Shown here: piece after piece, positions 1 through 11,507 of the stretch
How the letters are laid out: each line of letters begins with the position of its first letter
How positions within the stretch are numbered: the stretch's first letter is position 1
Assembly: GCF_002994745.2 (NCBI RefSeq)
Contig: NC_037089.1
Span: 2,231,001 to 2,295,000, forward strand
Reading direction: 5' to 3'
Length of the DNA stretch: 64,000 nucleotides
Origin: Rosa chinensis
Lineage: Eukaryota; Streptophyta; Magnoliopsida; Rosales; Rosaceae
Notes under the pieces: generated by a model
What the model was told of the DNA's origin: nothing
The model's input: only the letters and a program-made list of their open reading frames with translations
Database searches by the model: none
Made by a program: the position numbers and the translations under genes

Positions 1-66
1 GATGCTTAACGTCTTATAATTAAGGGTTAATTTATGGCTCTAATTATTATTAATTATGATCTTTAG

Positions 67-1195
67 GAGTCACCTAGAAATGATGAAGAGGTTCAAGATG
101 TGGAGCTATGAGGAAGGAGAACAACCCTTGGTCCATTTTGGTCCTATGAATGATATATATGGCATTGAAGGACACTTCATAGATGAAATAGAAAGGGAGG
201 GGAGCCCATTTAGGGCTACACATCCTGATGAGGCACACATGTTTTTCCTCCCATTTAGTGTAGCTAACATTGTTCACTATGTTTACTTGCCTATCACTAA
301 AAAACAGGACTACCACCGTGATCGTCTACAACAGATTACCAGGGACTACATTGGCGTTGTGGCACATAAGTATCCCTATTGGAATAGGAGCAAAGGTGCC
401 GACCATTTTATGGCTTCATGTCACGATTGGGTATGTTGCTTCGTTTTAAAACGTTTTGAAATGTTTTACCAATCCTAGTGGTGTTGATACTGTGTTTATA
501 TATCCGGACTGATTTTTCCTAATATAACTCAGGCACCAGAGATTTCAGCTGGCCAATCGAAGCTTTTCAAAAACTTCATTAGAGTGCTTTGCAACGCCAA
601 CACCTCTGAAGGGTTCCAACCTAAGAGAGATGTTCCATTACCTGAAATATTTGTACCTTCTGGAAAGCTCGGTCCCCCCAATTTGGGTCAGGCTCCAAAC
701 AATCGTCGAATTCTGGCCTTCTTTGCTGGTAGAGTTCATGGACCGATTCGACCAATCTTGCTCGAGCATTGGAAGGACAAAGATGACGAAATTCAAGTCC
801 ACGAGAAGCTTCCCAAGGGCATGAACTACACGGCATTAATGGGACAAAGCAAGTTTTGCTTGTGCCCTAGTGGTTTTGAAGTGGCAAGCCCTAGAGTTGT
901 GGAGGCATTTTATGCAGGGTGTGTTCCGGTGTTAATTAACGACAACTACACATTACCCTTTAGTGATGTCCTTGATTGGAGCCAATTTTCAATACAAATT
1001 CCCGTCGCGAAAATACAAGAAATCAAGACCATCTTACAAGCAATTCCAAATGAGGAATACCAAAAGATGCAGAGGAGGGTTTTAAAAGTTCGGAGGCATT
1101 TTGTTCTCAACAAGCCGGCTAAGCCATTTGATGTGATTCACATGGTACTTCATTCAGTGTGGTTGAGACGACTTAATTTTAAGCTTGGAACTTGA
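67..1195 (+). CDS. Exostosin-like GT47 glycosyltransferase, 3' part (5' exons outside window)
   Basis: Two exons are visible: 67-430 and 533-1195 (stop TGA). The upstream part lies before the window, and 1-66 is the end of an intron with acceptor AG at 65-66. Joining gives a stretch that runs from a [10 protein letters not shown] motif through CHDW/APEIS at the junction to a C-terminal [10 protein letters not shown]. The exostosin core has the family block [11 protein letters not shown] followed by [11 protein letters not shown], as in plant GT47 proteins, which are Golgi type II enzymes that add sugars to cell-wall polysaccharides or glycoproteins. Intron phases (2, then 0) match those of the complete paralogue at 7595-9959, so the two are a tandem pair. 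Donor and substrate cannot be told from sequence. No stop or frameshift is seen in the visible part, so it is probably functional. Confidence 0.9.
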
Positions 1196-2113
1196 TCATG
1201 ATCAACAACAACATGTGTGTAATTTTCTCTTTGTTTTTACAAAGAGCTTACAATTATTTTGGATCTTCTTGTTTTTAAATGCCCTATTAATCGTGTTGGG
1301 TCATATAATCACTTAAAAGCTGGTACATTTAAATATTAATAGTGGATTGATGCACAAATTTAGGCATATGGCACGGTCCTTGGTTCTGCCAGTGGATAAA
1401 TGACTTGCAATTCAATCAAGGCCAGGGAAGCAAGTCTCAAGACAAATGCCCACCACATGAGATTATGAATTTCTAATGCTCTTGGAGAGATGCAAATTTG
1501 TCCTAAAAATGCGTTTGGGATTAGATCATGCATCTGGGTACGGTCAAACTCCTAAGCCGTAAGCTTTCATCAGATTCCTAAGCAAGTGAAGTGCTAATTT
1601 GTTCCCCCCAATCAAACAATATATGTTATTGAGAAATAATAGAGTCAATCACTCATGTACGTTATTGACTTCCAACGGTTAGTACCGCATGAAAACCTTT
1701 GTTTTTCTTTTAATAAAAGAAACTAGTGGCGAATTAGTCTTTAGAAAATGATAAAATTCTGGAGAGATATTCCTCTGTACGTGTTATGTATATACCATAT
1801 AGAATATTATGTTGCCCTCCTCTTGGGTCAATCTTAATTAACCGGTCTTCACTGGTAGGATCCGTATGATTTGGGTCTTCGAATATGGTAACATGCCCCA
1901 TCTCTTAAGGCTCCATTTTCAGGAAATAAGTTGATTATATTAACCACTCTAGGCTGCTAATCCATAAAAAAAAAAAACCATTCTAGGCTGCTATTCTGCT
2001 AACCGTTTGGTAAACTCCTAAAATGTGAGTTTTATTTAATTTTGCGATCTTTGACCGCAGAATTAATGATAAGCAACTCCACCCTTGCTTATTTTTCCTT
2101 ATTTATTTATTTT
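1196..2113. other. Intergenic, 3' flank of first GT47 gene
   Basis: AT-rich sequence after the stop codon, presumably holding the 3' UTR. I see no further coding exon, RNA gene or clear repeat, apart from a short A-tract at about 1966-1977. Confidence 0.5.
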
Positions 2114-2531
2114 GAACAATTCTTAGGTTCAACTTTAGGGTGAACGAGCATATTCAATCCCACTGTCGATTAACATACTTTTGCTTAATAAATTTATAAT
2201 CCAACGGTCCATATCTTAAATAAGCTAGCCTTTAAGGATCATCTCTGTAAAAAAAATTAATCGAATCAGAAATTGTTTAATTATCTAATTGAATCAAAGA
2301 AATGGATGGTTCTAACAACACTTATTACTATTATGATGAACCGTTCATGTATTTTCTAGAAATGAATAATTAAAAGGTCTTCAATTTGATTGATTTTTTT
2401 ACAGAGCTAATTTTTGTATTACATTATACAACATGAATGGTCGGATTAGAAAATTATTAAGTTATTATGTCTTAATCGCAAGAGAAGGTGAATATGCTCA
2501 TTTACCCAAAGAGTGAACCTAAGAATTGTTC
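2114..2531. mobile_element. MITE with ~44-bp terminal inverted repeats
   Basis: The left end reads GAACAATTCTTAGGTTCA and the right end is its reverse complement (the first 18 bases are identical). The match continues more loosely through ...GAGCATATTCA to about 44 bases. Length is 418 bp with no ORF. The flanks ATTTATTTT (left) and ATTTTTTTA (right) agree at 7 of 9 positions, compatible with an eroded 9-bp Mutator-type target duplication. A short stretch at about 6356-6406 resembles the termini (GGGTGAACGAGCA, then AATTGTTC) and may be a decayed relative. Confidence 0.75.
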
Positions 2532-3395
2532 ATTTTTTTAGGTCTTTAGTCCTTTACGGAAAGCACCGAGAAAGCTGGCTAACTTGAATGAATTTTTTCT
2601 TGTACCCAAAACACCCATATGGAACATTACAATTTACATCTTCTGTCTCATTATCTTATTTTCCAGTTCTTCCCTTCTTCGACTCTCAGACTCTTCAATT
2701 CCTCTCCATTTCCATATTCAACCCTCCCTATGGAACCATAGAACCCACCTTTCCCAACTGTCACCGTCTCCCAGCTACTCGCATCAAAACCAACATAAAA
2801 AAAACTCACTTCACACTCGAAACCCTTTCTCCATGTCCTCAAATCCCCCACCTTCACCCATTTGGACTTCCGTGTCTTCAATTGGGCCTCCTTCATCTAC
2901 TCATTTCGCCATGGCTACTCTGAAGATGGCTCTTGCACTCACTTACGGCTTATTTAAATTGGGTTGTCTGCTTCATTACATGGGTCTTGTTTCTGTGTCC
3001 TTGGTCAGATGGTATTTTCTCGTACCTAAGAACCCATTTTCAATGTGGTATCTGGGTACTCAAGATAAGGCAAAAGGAAGAAGGAGAAAAGGAAGAAGGG
3101 GAAAGTGGTGTAGGAAATTTTTACCTGATATGAATATAATAGGTTGGTTGATGGATGGATAAGGTAAAGCCATAAAGCTCTTGGGGTTTGTTCTAGAGGC
3201 CACAAGGTCGACCCCTATTCTTTGTGTTGTTCTCCTCAGAGGTGACAGTAACCTCAAATAAACCCTCTAAGGATAAGGTAAAGCCATAAAACTCAAATCT
3301 TCAGGTTGGAGAGTGGCCGGAACCAGAAACCCTAATCAGCTTCATTAAACCATCAGGTAGAACTTGAATTGTGATATCTCTCTTCTTCTTAGGCA
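2532..3395. other. Intergenic with a 20-bp direct repeat
   Basis: Contains an open frame at 2584-3162 that I do not accept as a gene. The word GGATAAGGTAAAGCCATAAA occurs at 3157-3176 and again at 3271-3290, flanking 94 bp. This looks like a target-site duplication around a small insertion, although no poly(A) tail or terminal repeats are visible. Confidence 0.4.
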
Positions 3396-4160
3396 TCAGA
3401 TGAGAAAGAAGAAGACAAGGGAGGGCCGATGATAGGGTCTACAAAACATTGGTCCTAAAAACTGGGGTAGGAGCCGCCGAGGCTGACCAGCCAATCCACA
3501 TGTTGCGGGTGTATCTTTCATTTCCTGTTCCCGAGGACATCGAGCTCCACAATGGTTAATCATGGAACAGTCCCTGCAGTACCTCAACAATAGCACATAA
3601 CGGAATCACAAGGTAAATACATCTGCAGGAGAGACTCAGACACGACTCTCCAGAAGAACCGACTATTTTAGCAGAAGAGTAATTCAGAACCGTACAACTC
3701 CGCGCTAGATTCCAGGGTTATCCACCTGCAAGATCGGGCCAACTGTTTCGCCAATCAAACTGGCCATTGCAGTGGTCATCAAAGCTGGAGGAAAGCCCAG
3801 GATCTCCACCCATATCCACACAAAATCCAAAGAAATTGCAGCAATATCAGAGAAGCTATCATATTAGTTGAGAATGATCATTGCCCTCTGAAAACCCCAT
3901 GGAGCTCCTTTCTTAATCCTTCTCAGATCATGCTTATTTGTGAGCGTAAACATAAACTAGTTGCCGCGAGCTTGCAGGTCCACCAGCACCCAGAGCTGCT
4001 ACATGGATCAGACTGTACTCCTGAAAGAGTCCAAGATCACAACTTGTGCACTGTTCAGTCTTCCAACTAGAAAAAATTGAGGAGCTAGAAACCCTTTGCC
4101 ATCCACTAGCTCTTTGTCGTCCTTAAGTAACAGTTTCATTGTGAGTTGAGCCGTCATTGA
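3396..4160 (-). pseudogene. Decayed DUF4283/CCHC zinc-knuckle protein (LINE ORF1-like relic)
   Basis: Reading the minus strand downward from about 4160, broken frames recover a DUF4283-like order. A start-like segment MTAQLTMKLLL comes first, then FMFTLTNKHDLRRIKKGAPW (about 3953-3894). Next is IWVEILGFPPALM (near 3810), then a zinc knuckle YCRDCSMINHCGARCP (about 3581-3534) with C-x2-C-x4-H-x4-C spacing. DUF4283 plus zf-CCHC_4 is usual in plant LINE-type ORF1 proteins and related genes. At least four in-frame stops and one frame change lie between these blocks, so the copy is dead. No reverse transcriptase is found next to it. The assignment rests on motif recall, not alignment. Confidence 0.6.
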
Positions 4161-4382
4161 AGCCAGAGAGACAAGCACTAGGGAAGCACTACACAACGTT
4201 GATCTCAAAAACCCTAACCTTAGTTGAAAAGAGAGGGAGAGAGCAAGAGAGAAAATCGCGGTATGAGAGCTCAAATTTAAGGTTGATGTATTTTGAGAGG
4301 TATTTTGCATGACATATCTAATACACATGGCATATTGAGAGGCAATATGATCATAAATTGCACACAAACAGTGGATGCACAT

Positions 4383-4851
4383 TTTTAATAATCATTACAA
4401 AAATGACAATTTGGATAATTGGAATACACTCATGAAAATATCTTATAAAAAAACCCCATTGCATGTTTTTTATACGCTCATGATAATTGGAATATTTAGG
4501 AGTTTGCTAACCCAAGAAAAAAAGAAGAAGAATCAAAGTCGTATATATGAGATCCACTATCTAGAGAAGAAAAAGAAAAGGAGAGAAAATCAAAGTCATG
4601 CATATGAAATCAATTTACCAGAATAGAAGAATTGATCAAACAAAGATAAAAATAAGAATTGATCAAACATATAAAAATTAAAATCATGTTCCAGTCCTCT
4701 GTTTGTCCTTGTCGGAGTTGGCCATTAGCATTGCTTTCAATCGCTAGAATTTGCTGGGTTTCAGAAGTCGGGACGTCTTGTTGTTCCAAAGAGTTTATCA
4801 ATATGAATGAAATTTGAGAAAACAACATTTGGTTAACATCATTCCGTAGCT
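4383..4851. other. Intergenic, short degenerate duplications
   Basis: No gene seen. Two short imperfect duplications are visible: AATCAAAGTC... at 4533 and 4590, and AGAATTGATCAAACA at about 4628 and 4655. They look like replication-slippage products. Confidence 0.4.
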
Positions 4852-5055
4852 AAGTTAGAGTTTATTATTGTAGAGACAGTTATTTGGTAGATACTCATGA
4901 TAGGATTTCAGGATGTTATCTATATGCTTATTGTAATCAGGGGTTTAGGCTTATTGTCCTCCCCCCCCCCCCTTGTATTCAACAGTTTCATTAATCAAGG
5001 CTTGAGGGCAGCCGCACCAGCCCTTTATTAAAAAAAAAAGTTAGAGTTTATTATT
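4852..5055 (+). mobile_element. 5'-truncated LINE 3' end with 18-bp target duplication
   Basis: AAGTTAGAGTTTATTATT occurs at 4852-4869 and 5038-5055, bracketing about 168 bp. That insert holds a C-tract, a LINE-like tail (...GCACCAGCCCTTTATT) and a poly(A) run ending at 5037. Perfect 18-bp direct repeats around an A-tailed fragment are the mark of target-primed reverse transcription. No coding sequence remains. Confidence 0.8.
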
Positions 5056-5069
5056 TATTATTTATTATT

Positions 5070-6262
5070 ATTGTTGTTGTTGTTGTTGTTGTTTTTTAAT
5101 AGGAATTGATTTTATTAATAATCAAGCCATGAAAAAACAGGCCAGAGTCTAATAGAACTAACATAAGAAACTCCGGGTCAAACCGGGTAATCTATCTAAA
5201 CCACAACTAAACTCATTAGAATCTAAAGAGAGGCTCGCCATATAGCAAGCCTAAACTAAGCAAGAATAATCTTGCTCTTTAAGGAAAATATATTCATCTA
5301 GTTTAATATGCCAATCACGTAATTGTGGTACAAATATCAACTAGAAACATCCTAGAAAAGCCCATAGAAATTAGCCCTACCTCAAAAGTCTTGAGTTCAA
5401 AATATCTAAAAGCTTATAGAACTTTAAAAAGCGCTAGTTCTTCCCCCTTAGGGTTGGAACCAGCACCATCTTCAGCCTCCTCAGTAGCCAACAACCTTGG
5501 CAACAGTTTGCTCCTCAAGCTCTCCAGCCCCTCTCCAAATTTGTGCCTCCCACATTCAGGCCTATTTTCCGCCAGTGGCCCACATAAAGCAACCTCGATC
5601 AAGCCCATCCTCTAGCCCATAAGCTCTATCCAGCCCGATCAAACCAGCAGTCAACCTAGTTCAAAACTAGGGTTTCCCGCTGGTTTTTTCGGAAGTGCTT
5701 CTTGCCACTACAATCATCACCAGCGCTGCCAGATCAGTCCAAGCCAATCCTAGCCCTAGCCAGGCCACCGGCCGATGCTACAGCGATCCGTTTCGGCACT
5801 CTTGCCGCCTTCACAGATTGCTGGAAACCTGCGTCACCACAACCCAACTTGAGTTCGTCCTTGCCTGACGCCACCACAGGAGCCTCCAGTCGCCGAGACC
5901 TAACCCAAACTTGGTCAATAGACGCCGCATAAGGCGCAGAGCCCGAGCGCCTCAAAAGCTGCTTCGACACTATCCGCAAGACCACATCAAAAAACACCAC
6001 CCTCAGCTGAGAATCACCTCAACCGGAGCCTTCAAGAACCTTGATCGAGATCCTAACGCTATTGTAGAAGAGACCACGATCTCTCCACGCCCAGGTCGCC
6101 GTTTTCTCACCTCTGCATGGTTTGGAGCGCACGAGTCTCACCGCCGCCATCATGAAATAGAAATTTAGCTTACCCAGTGGCTCCGCAAGTTTCGGAGGCT
6201 CTCTCTCAATCTCTCTTTTACACTTCTTTTCTTCTTATCTCATTGTTGTTGTTGTTGTTGTT
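5070..6262 (-). mobile_element. Short LINE-derived retroposon, minus strand, in a GTT microsatellite
   Basis: The insert spans about 5091-6241. On the minus strand it starts with an AG-rich leader (GAGATAAGAAGAAAAG...), passes through a GC-richer body, and ends in a LINE-like 3' tail with A-run (T-run on plus at 5092-5097). It is flanked by ATT(GTT)6, 21 bp, at 5070-5090 and 6242-6262, best read as a target duplication of a pre-existing microsatellite. There is no reverse transcriptase, and the open frames (for example 5734-6000 minus) resemble no domain I know. It is therefore an internally deleted or non-autonomous LINE derivative. Confidence 0.7.
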
Positions 6263-7594
6263 ATTATTATTTCTTTTATTAAAGAGTTAAGTTAGAGTTT
6301 TGTATTTTTTATATATTTAAATATAGGTGGCAATCTTGATTGGTGGGTTGAGAGAGGGGTGAACGAGCAGGTTCACCTAAGGGGTGAAATCCAAGAATTA
6401 ATTGTTCTTTCATAAGTTTTTGTGTCGTGTGCAATTTTGCCAATTTTATCTTTATATCAATAAAATTTTCGAAGATTTGGTTTGGTATTTTGCTTATGTT
6501 ACACAATGTAGAGATGACCTAAGAATTAATGTAAACATTGGAATTAAAGAGATTGATTGGTAAAACGGCATGTACATTTAGGGATATGAAGACTTTAAAC
6601 AACCAATTCATAATCTCTCCCAATTAAGTCGTATTCCGTTCATGAATCTCTTCATTCCAATTAGATCAACGTGTCAAAAACGAAGAAGAAGAGTTTTTCT
6701 TGAAATGAAAGGAATAATGTAGTTTCCAATTCCCTAAATTAATTACTTTCTTTTCTTCAATCAAAGGACTTTCCATTAATATAGTAAATGTATTAAAAAT
6801 AAATCTTTCAAAATTCAAGGTTACCAATAAATGTCTTTTAAAAAAGAAAAAAAAAAAAAAAAAGGTTACCAATAAATGCATACACGCATTAGAAATTTAA
6901 TTTCACAACTGTCTTCCAGGTCAATATAACGTGGTCATGGTTACCAAAAAAAAAATAAAACCTAAATTTTACATGAAAAAAATTCCTCTATCGATTAGAA
7001 ATTATATATATAGTCCTTAATCGATCGATAAAGGAATTTTGGTTTAGATAATTGGTTATGCAAATACACAACAATGTTGGTCTCATCTAGTGATGCAGTA
7101 ACATTTGCAAAAACCTTAAAACTTGCTGGGTACCTGAACTCCGTTCAGATTTTCTACTTGGCGTAGATGGAAAATATTTTTAAAAAGTTGGCCTTCTTTT
7201 TTTCTTAATTGGCTTTTTTTATTGAACATTATTTGACCAATAAGATACCTAACTTGAACCCATGAACCATGTATTTTAGGATTAGGGTGTCGTTGCGCGT
7301 GGTTTTGTCTTGTAATTCTGTTTTCTTCAATCCAAAAAAAACCATGAACCATGTATTTTTCAAAATATTAATTGCATATCCCATCACAATTAATTCCTAA
7401 ATCATAACAGATATGGAAAAAAGCAATCCAAAATCCAGCCAGAAAAGCTTTCCTTGGCAAGTAGTAATTACTATCCATATATCCAACCATGTAATTTTCT
7501 CTCTTCTCAAAATTAACTCTCCCCCCAAAAAAAGAAGAACAAGAGGAAGAAGAAGATCGAGTAGCAGAGATCCCCACGAGGGATTTGAAACTCC
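6263..7594. other. Upstream region of the complete GT47 gene, with a tail-only retroinsertion
   Basis: No gene seen. AAGGTTACCAATAAATG occurs at 6817-6833 and 6862-6878, separated by 28 bp that are almost entirely poly(A). This looks like a target duplication around nothing but a retroposon tail. The end nearest 7595 is the presumed promoter and 5' UTR of the downstream gene. I could not place a convincing TATA box. Confidence 0.5.
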
Positions 7595-9959
7595 ATGGAA
7601 ACCTTTACGTCCTTAAAATCCCGAGCTCCCTCGTATGCACTTGTACCAACTATTCTTCTCGTTCTTCTGATCACCACCTACTTGACTCTCGTACTCCAAA
7701 ACCAGAACTACCATATTACTGATGTAATTTTCTTCAATAACATCCCGGCACAAGTTTCTAACGTTTCCATCCTAACCCCTAAACCTGCACCCGATACTCT
7801 AAATGATGCGCAGAATTTGACGCAGAAGAATCATACTCATGATCATCAACATGGCAGTCCTCCATTTGTTCCGACTAAAAAAGTATGATTCATCATCCTT
7901 CCACTTCTAGTTTCTTTGCAACGTCAATACCCTTAATTTTTCTCTTATTTATAGTTATGTTTGCAATAACGTTTCTAAATTATAATCAGAATATCCCTGC
8001 ATATTTTGTTTTTATATTTTGAAATATGTCCCCTTCACAGAGATGACACTAATAGATCGACAAATTATCTCACTCACTCTCGCTATTTACTTATTGTTAT
8101 TTTGTTTTGGTTTGTTTAGAAAGAAAAGAGTCTCTTGGAGAAGAAGGAAGAAGGTTTGGCTGAAGCACGAGCCGCTATATACAAAGCATCCCGGACACGG
8201 AATTATACATCAGATAAAGAAGAGTCCTTCATTCCCAGGGGAAACATATACAGGAATGCTTATGCGTTTCATCAGTTTAGTACTTTCAACCTTTCATCTT
8301 CAATCGTTTTACAATTAAAATCAAAAATCAAAAATCAAAAATCAAAAATCAAAAATCAAAAATCAAAAATCAAAAATCAAAAATTTAAAATTAAAAATCT
8401 AGCTGTCTAATTATAATTAGATTCAGAACCTGGCCAGCATTGGTCACAATTGGGTGTGATGACCTTACTCGATCTACCGCCGGCGCCATTATGAACTTGA
8501 TTTGATTACTTATCTAGCCAGCTAGTAACAGTCCTGAACTCCTAATAATTTGGCTGTTATATATGAAACATCAATTTGGTATATAAATTTGAAATTTCTA
8601 CCGATACTCATTATTCAGCTATATTTGTCCTCAGGAGTCATATCGAGATGATAAAGAGGTTTAAGGTGTGGAGTTACAAGGAAGGACAACTTCCCTTGAC
8701 CCATGTCGGGCCAATGGATTGCATATACTCCATCGAAGGTCATTTTATCGACGAAATGGGAAATGGGAAAAGCCCCTTCATGGCTCAACATCATGATGAG
8801 GCTCATGTATATTTTCTTCCTGTGAGTGTGGCCAACATTGTGAAGTACATCTACATGCCGGTCACCGACTGGCATCGTGCTCGGATGGTACGGGTGGTCA
8901 AAGATTACGTCAATCTTATAGCAGACAGGTACCCACATTGGAATAGAAGCAAAGGAGCCGACCACTTTATGCTCTCTTGTCATGATTGGGTGAGTACATA
9001 AGTCGATTTCTTTCATAGGTATTGAGTGGCATGGATGTCCACAAATAATGAGGGACATATATTAATCTGTATATACTTTTGTGCTTGATGATTGAAATCA
9101 TTTATTTTTAGGTAATACATATAATTTATTTTTAGGTAATACATACTTGCCAAATCTTAATTGGTTTGAAAATCGTTTGGCCATTCAATTACCACAATCA
9201 CTATCTCTGATTCATTATCATATGTGCATTTTTCGTATATTGATGATGTGCTCTCTAGTTCCATCTCGGATATTTCTAACAGAAATGTATTTTCAGGCAC
9301 CAGGAGTTACTAAAGATGATCCTGAGCTCTATGCGAACTTGATGAGGGTACTATGCAATGCCAACACCTCTGAAGGATTCAAACCCATCAGAGATGTTTC
9401 TGTACCAGAATACAACATTTTAGACAAACTGAAGCTCAACTCTTTCTCTCTTGGCCAACCACCTGATAAGCGCTCAATACTCGGCTTTTTCGCTGGTGGT
9501 CGAGCTCATGGAGACATAAGACCATTGCTATTCGAACACTGGGAAAATAAAGACGCTGAAATTTTAGTGTACGAGAAGGTTCCAAAGGAGCTCAACTACA
9601 ATAAGTTGATGGAACAGAGCAAGTTTTGCTTTTGCCCTAGTGGTTGGGAAGTGGCAAGTCCTAGGATTATCGAATCACTTCAATCGGGATGTGTTCCAGT
9701 GATCATTGCGGACAATTACGAATTGCCCTTTAACGATGTGCTCGATTGGTGCAAGTTTTCGCTTTTCATCCCGTCGAGTAGAATACCAGAAATAAAGACC
9801 ATCTTGAAGGGAGTTTCCGATAAAAAGTACTTGAAGATGCAGCAGAGGGTGATGAAAGTGAGAAGGCATTTTGAGCTCAACCGACCTGCTAAGCCTTTTG
9901 ACGTGATTCATATGGTGCTTCACTCGGTTTGGCTCAGAAGGCTTAACGTCAAGTTATAG
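7595..9959 (+). CDS. Exostosin-like GT47 glycosyltransferase, complete, 4 exons
   Basis: Exons 7595-7882, 8120-8274, 8635-8989 and 9297-9959 join in frame to 486 residues, all introns GT-AG. Residues about 14-34 form one hydrophobic segment after a short basic N-terminus, the type II signal anchor expected of a Golgi enzyme. Residues 97-130 hold the stem motif [17 protein letters not shown], followed by [19 protein letters not shown] spanning the intron 2 junction. The exostosin domain follows, with [12 protein letters not shown] (about 330-341) and [12 protein letters not shown] (about 379-390), close to At3g42180/At5g20260-type members as I recall them. The role is transfer of a sugar to a cell-wall glycan or glycoprotein. 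The exact substrate is unknown. Intron 2 carries a 7-bp microsatellite at 8316-8383. It is the tandem paralogue of 67-1195. Confidence 0.93.
8316..8383. repeat. (ATCAAAA)n microsatellite in GT47 intron 2
   Basis: About nine to ten near-perfect 7-bp units. The tract starts about 40 bp after the intron donor at 8275. Confidence 0.9.
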
Positions 9960-10127
9960 TCTAATTAGCTAGGCTCTGGTGATTCGTACGTATTATTCAT
10001 TGTTGTACCGTTTGTTACTTGAATTCTTCCCGGCCGGAGTACAAAAAAATGTAGAAGATTATCCAAATTTATGTATAGGAATTAGTTGGAAAGCCTTTGG
10101 TGAACAAGAGGAGGCAGATTTGCTGAA

Positions 10128-10251
10128 ATTACAATTTTGTATGATTTTTTTTTTTTTTGAGGGCAATGGAATCAGGTTCTAATGTATTACGACGTCACTG
10201 CGTCAAGCTAGATGATTTTAAGAAACCACTCATATTACAGTTTTGTATGAT
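10128..10251 (-). mobile_element. Truncated LINE tail, 18-bp target duplication
   Basis: ATTACAATTTTGTATGAT at 10128-10145 recurs with one change at 10234-10251. The 88 bp between begin with a T-run (poly(A) tail of a minus-strand insertion) and hold no coding sequence. It lies in the 3' flank of the GT47 gene. Confidence 0.65.
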
Positions 10252-10384
10252 GTTTTTGAATGTGTAAAAGGAAGAAAAAATAATATCAATGTATAAGTAC
10301 ATTGATTTTTAATATATAAATTGTACACTATTGTAGATCGACACATTTTATAAAGTTGTCTATGACTATGCACCATCCATGCAT

Positions 10385-10558
10385 CATTGCATTGAACATT
10401 TTTTCTTTTTGGGAATAGATAATGATTTTATTCAAAAACAAAACATTACAGAATCCGGGAATGACTGGTGGTGGACAAGAAATCCCCACTCTCCTCCGTA
10501 CTAACCAAACCAGTTACGGGTCCGTCACCTAAAATGACATCCATTGCATTGAACATTT
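10385..10558 (-). mobile_element. Truncated LINE tail, perfect 17-bp target duplication
   Basis: CATTGCATTGAACATTT occurs at 10385-10401 and 10542-10558. The 140-bp insert starts with a T-rich run and, read on the minus strand, ends like a plant LINE 3' terminus (...TGAATAAAATCATTATC... then A-rich). Confidence 0.8.
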
Positions 10559-11507
10559 GACACTATGGAAAATTAACTTATTAAATTAACTTATTATAGT
10601 AGTGTACTATAAAACCCTTAAACTGCACTATCATATAATCATTAAAATCTATATCCAATGAACATGTAAAGAGTCAAGTTCTAGCTTGAAAGTATGTATT
10701 TGTGATAATCTAATTTTTTTTAGCAAAAACTTATTTTGTATTTAAATAATGATGATTGAATATTAAGTTAATTTTATTACGTGTTTTAAATGACAAATTA
10801 TAGAAGAAGAAAAAGAGAAAATAGCTATAGTTCTATACAACTGTGCTAGATTGAAGATGTAAACTATAATGAAATGACAAGAATACACGAACACTCGTTG
10901 GACCAATGACAGTACAAGAGAAATTAGCCACTTATATATGAGGATGCATGATATAGAAGTAATTAAAATGGTCGACCTAAGTTACCTAAAGGCTTCTCAA
11001 TTTCTCATATTAGCATACATTGAAGGTGATTGTACAATCATTATCAATTACTGTGCTCGAAATTGACAACATTTCTCAAAGTATCAACACAATCATTCAA
11101 GTTATTTACATGCTCACTTCTTTTTGAGGACGTCGTTTTTAACATGTTCTGTGAGAAGTCAATTTCACTGTCAATGCCTAGTTAACTCAACCTCCATCAT
11201 CTCAATAAAAAAAAAAAAAAAAAAAAGAGGAAGTCCAATAAGTTGGACCCCAGCCCACATAAACACGAGGCCCAAGACCAGTAAAACAGGAGTTCCTAGC
11301 CCACATAAACAAGAGGTCCGACCCGGTTGATATGCCCTAAACCGCTAAACCCAGAGTCTCCTCCGTGCTGATTGACCCGCCCGCTGGTTTGGCAAGTGGG
11401 CAAAGCAAAGCAAAACCAACCAGACCCTTCTCTCAGACTCTCTCTCTCTCTCTAACCAAAACCAGAACCAGAACCAGAAGAAGAGTGAAGAGCCGAGACC
11501 ACCGCCG
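10559..11507. promoter_or_regulatory. Upstream region of NAA35 gene
   Basis: AT-rich up to an A-run at 11207-11226. It then becomes GC-richer, with two copies of an AGCCCACATAAACA-type word (near 11250 and 11300) and a GGCCCA site II-like element close to 11270, a class common upstream of plant housekeeping genes. A CT-rich leader (about 11430-11455) precedes the start codon. No TATA box is obvious. The regulatory role is inferred. Confidence 0.45.

Noticed and set aside
2584..3162. 192-codon open frame on the plus strand
   Set aside because: Low-complexity Ser/Pro-rich composition, no recognisable domain, no splice support, and overlapping frames equally open. Not convincing as a gene.
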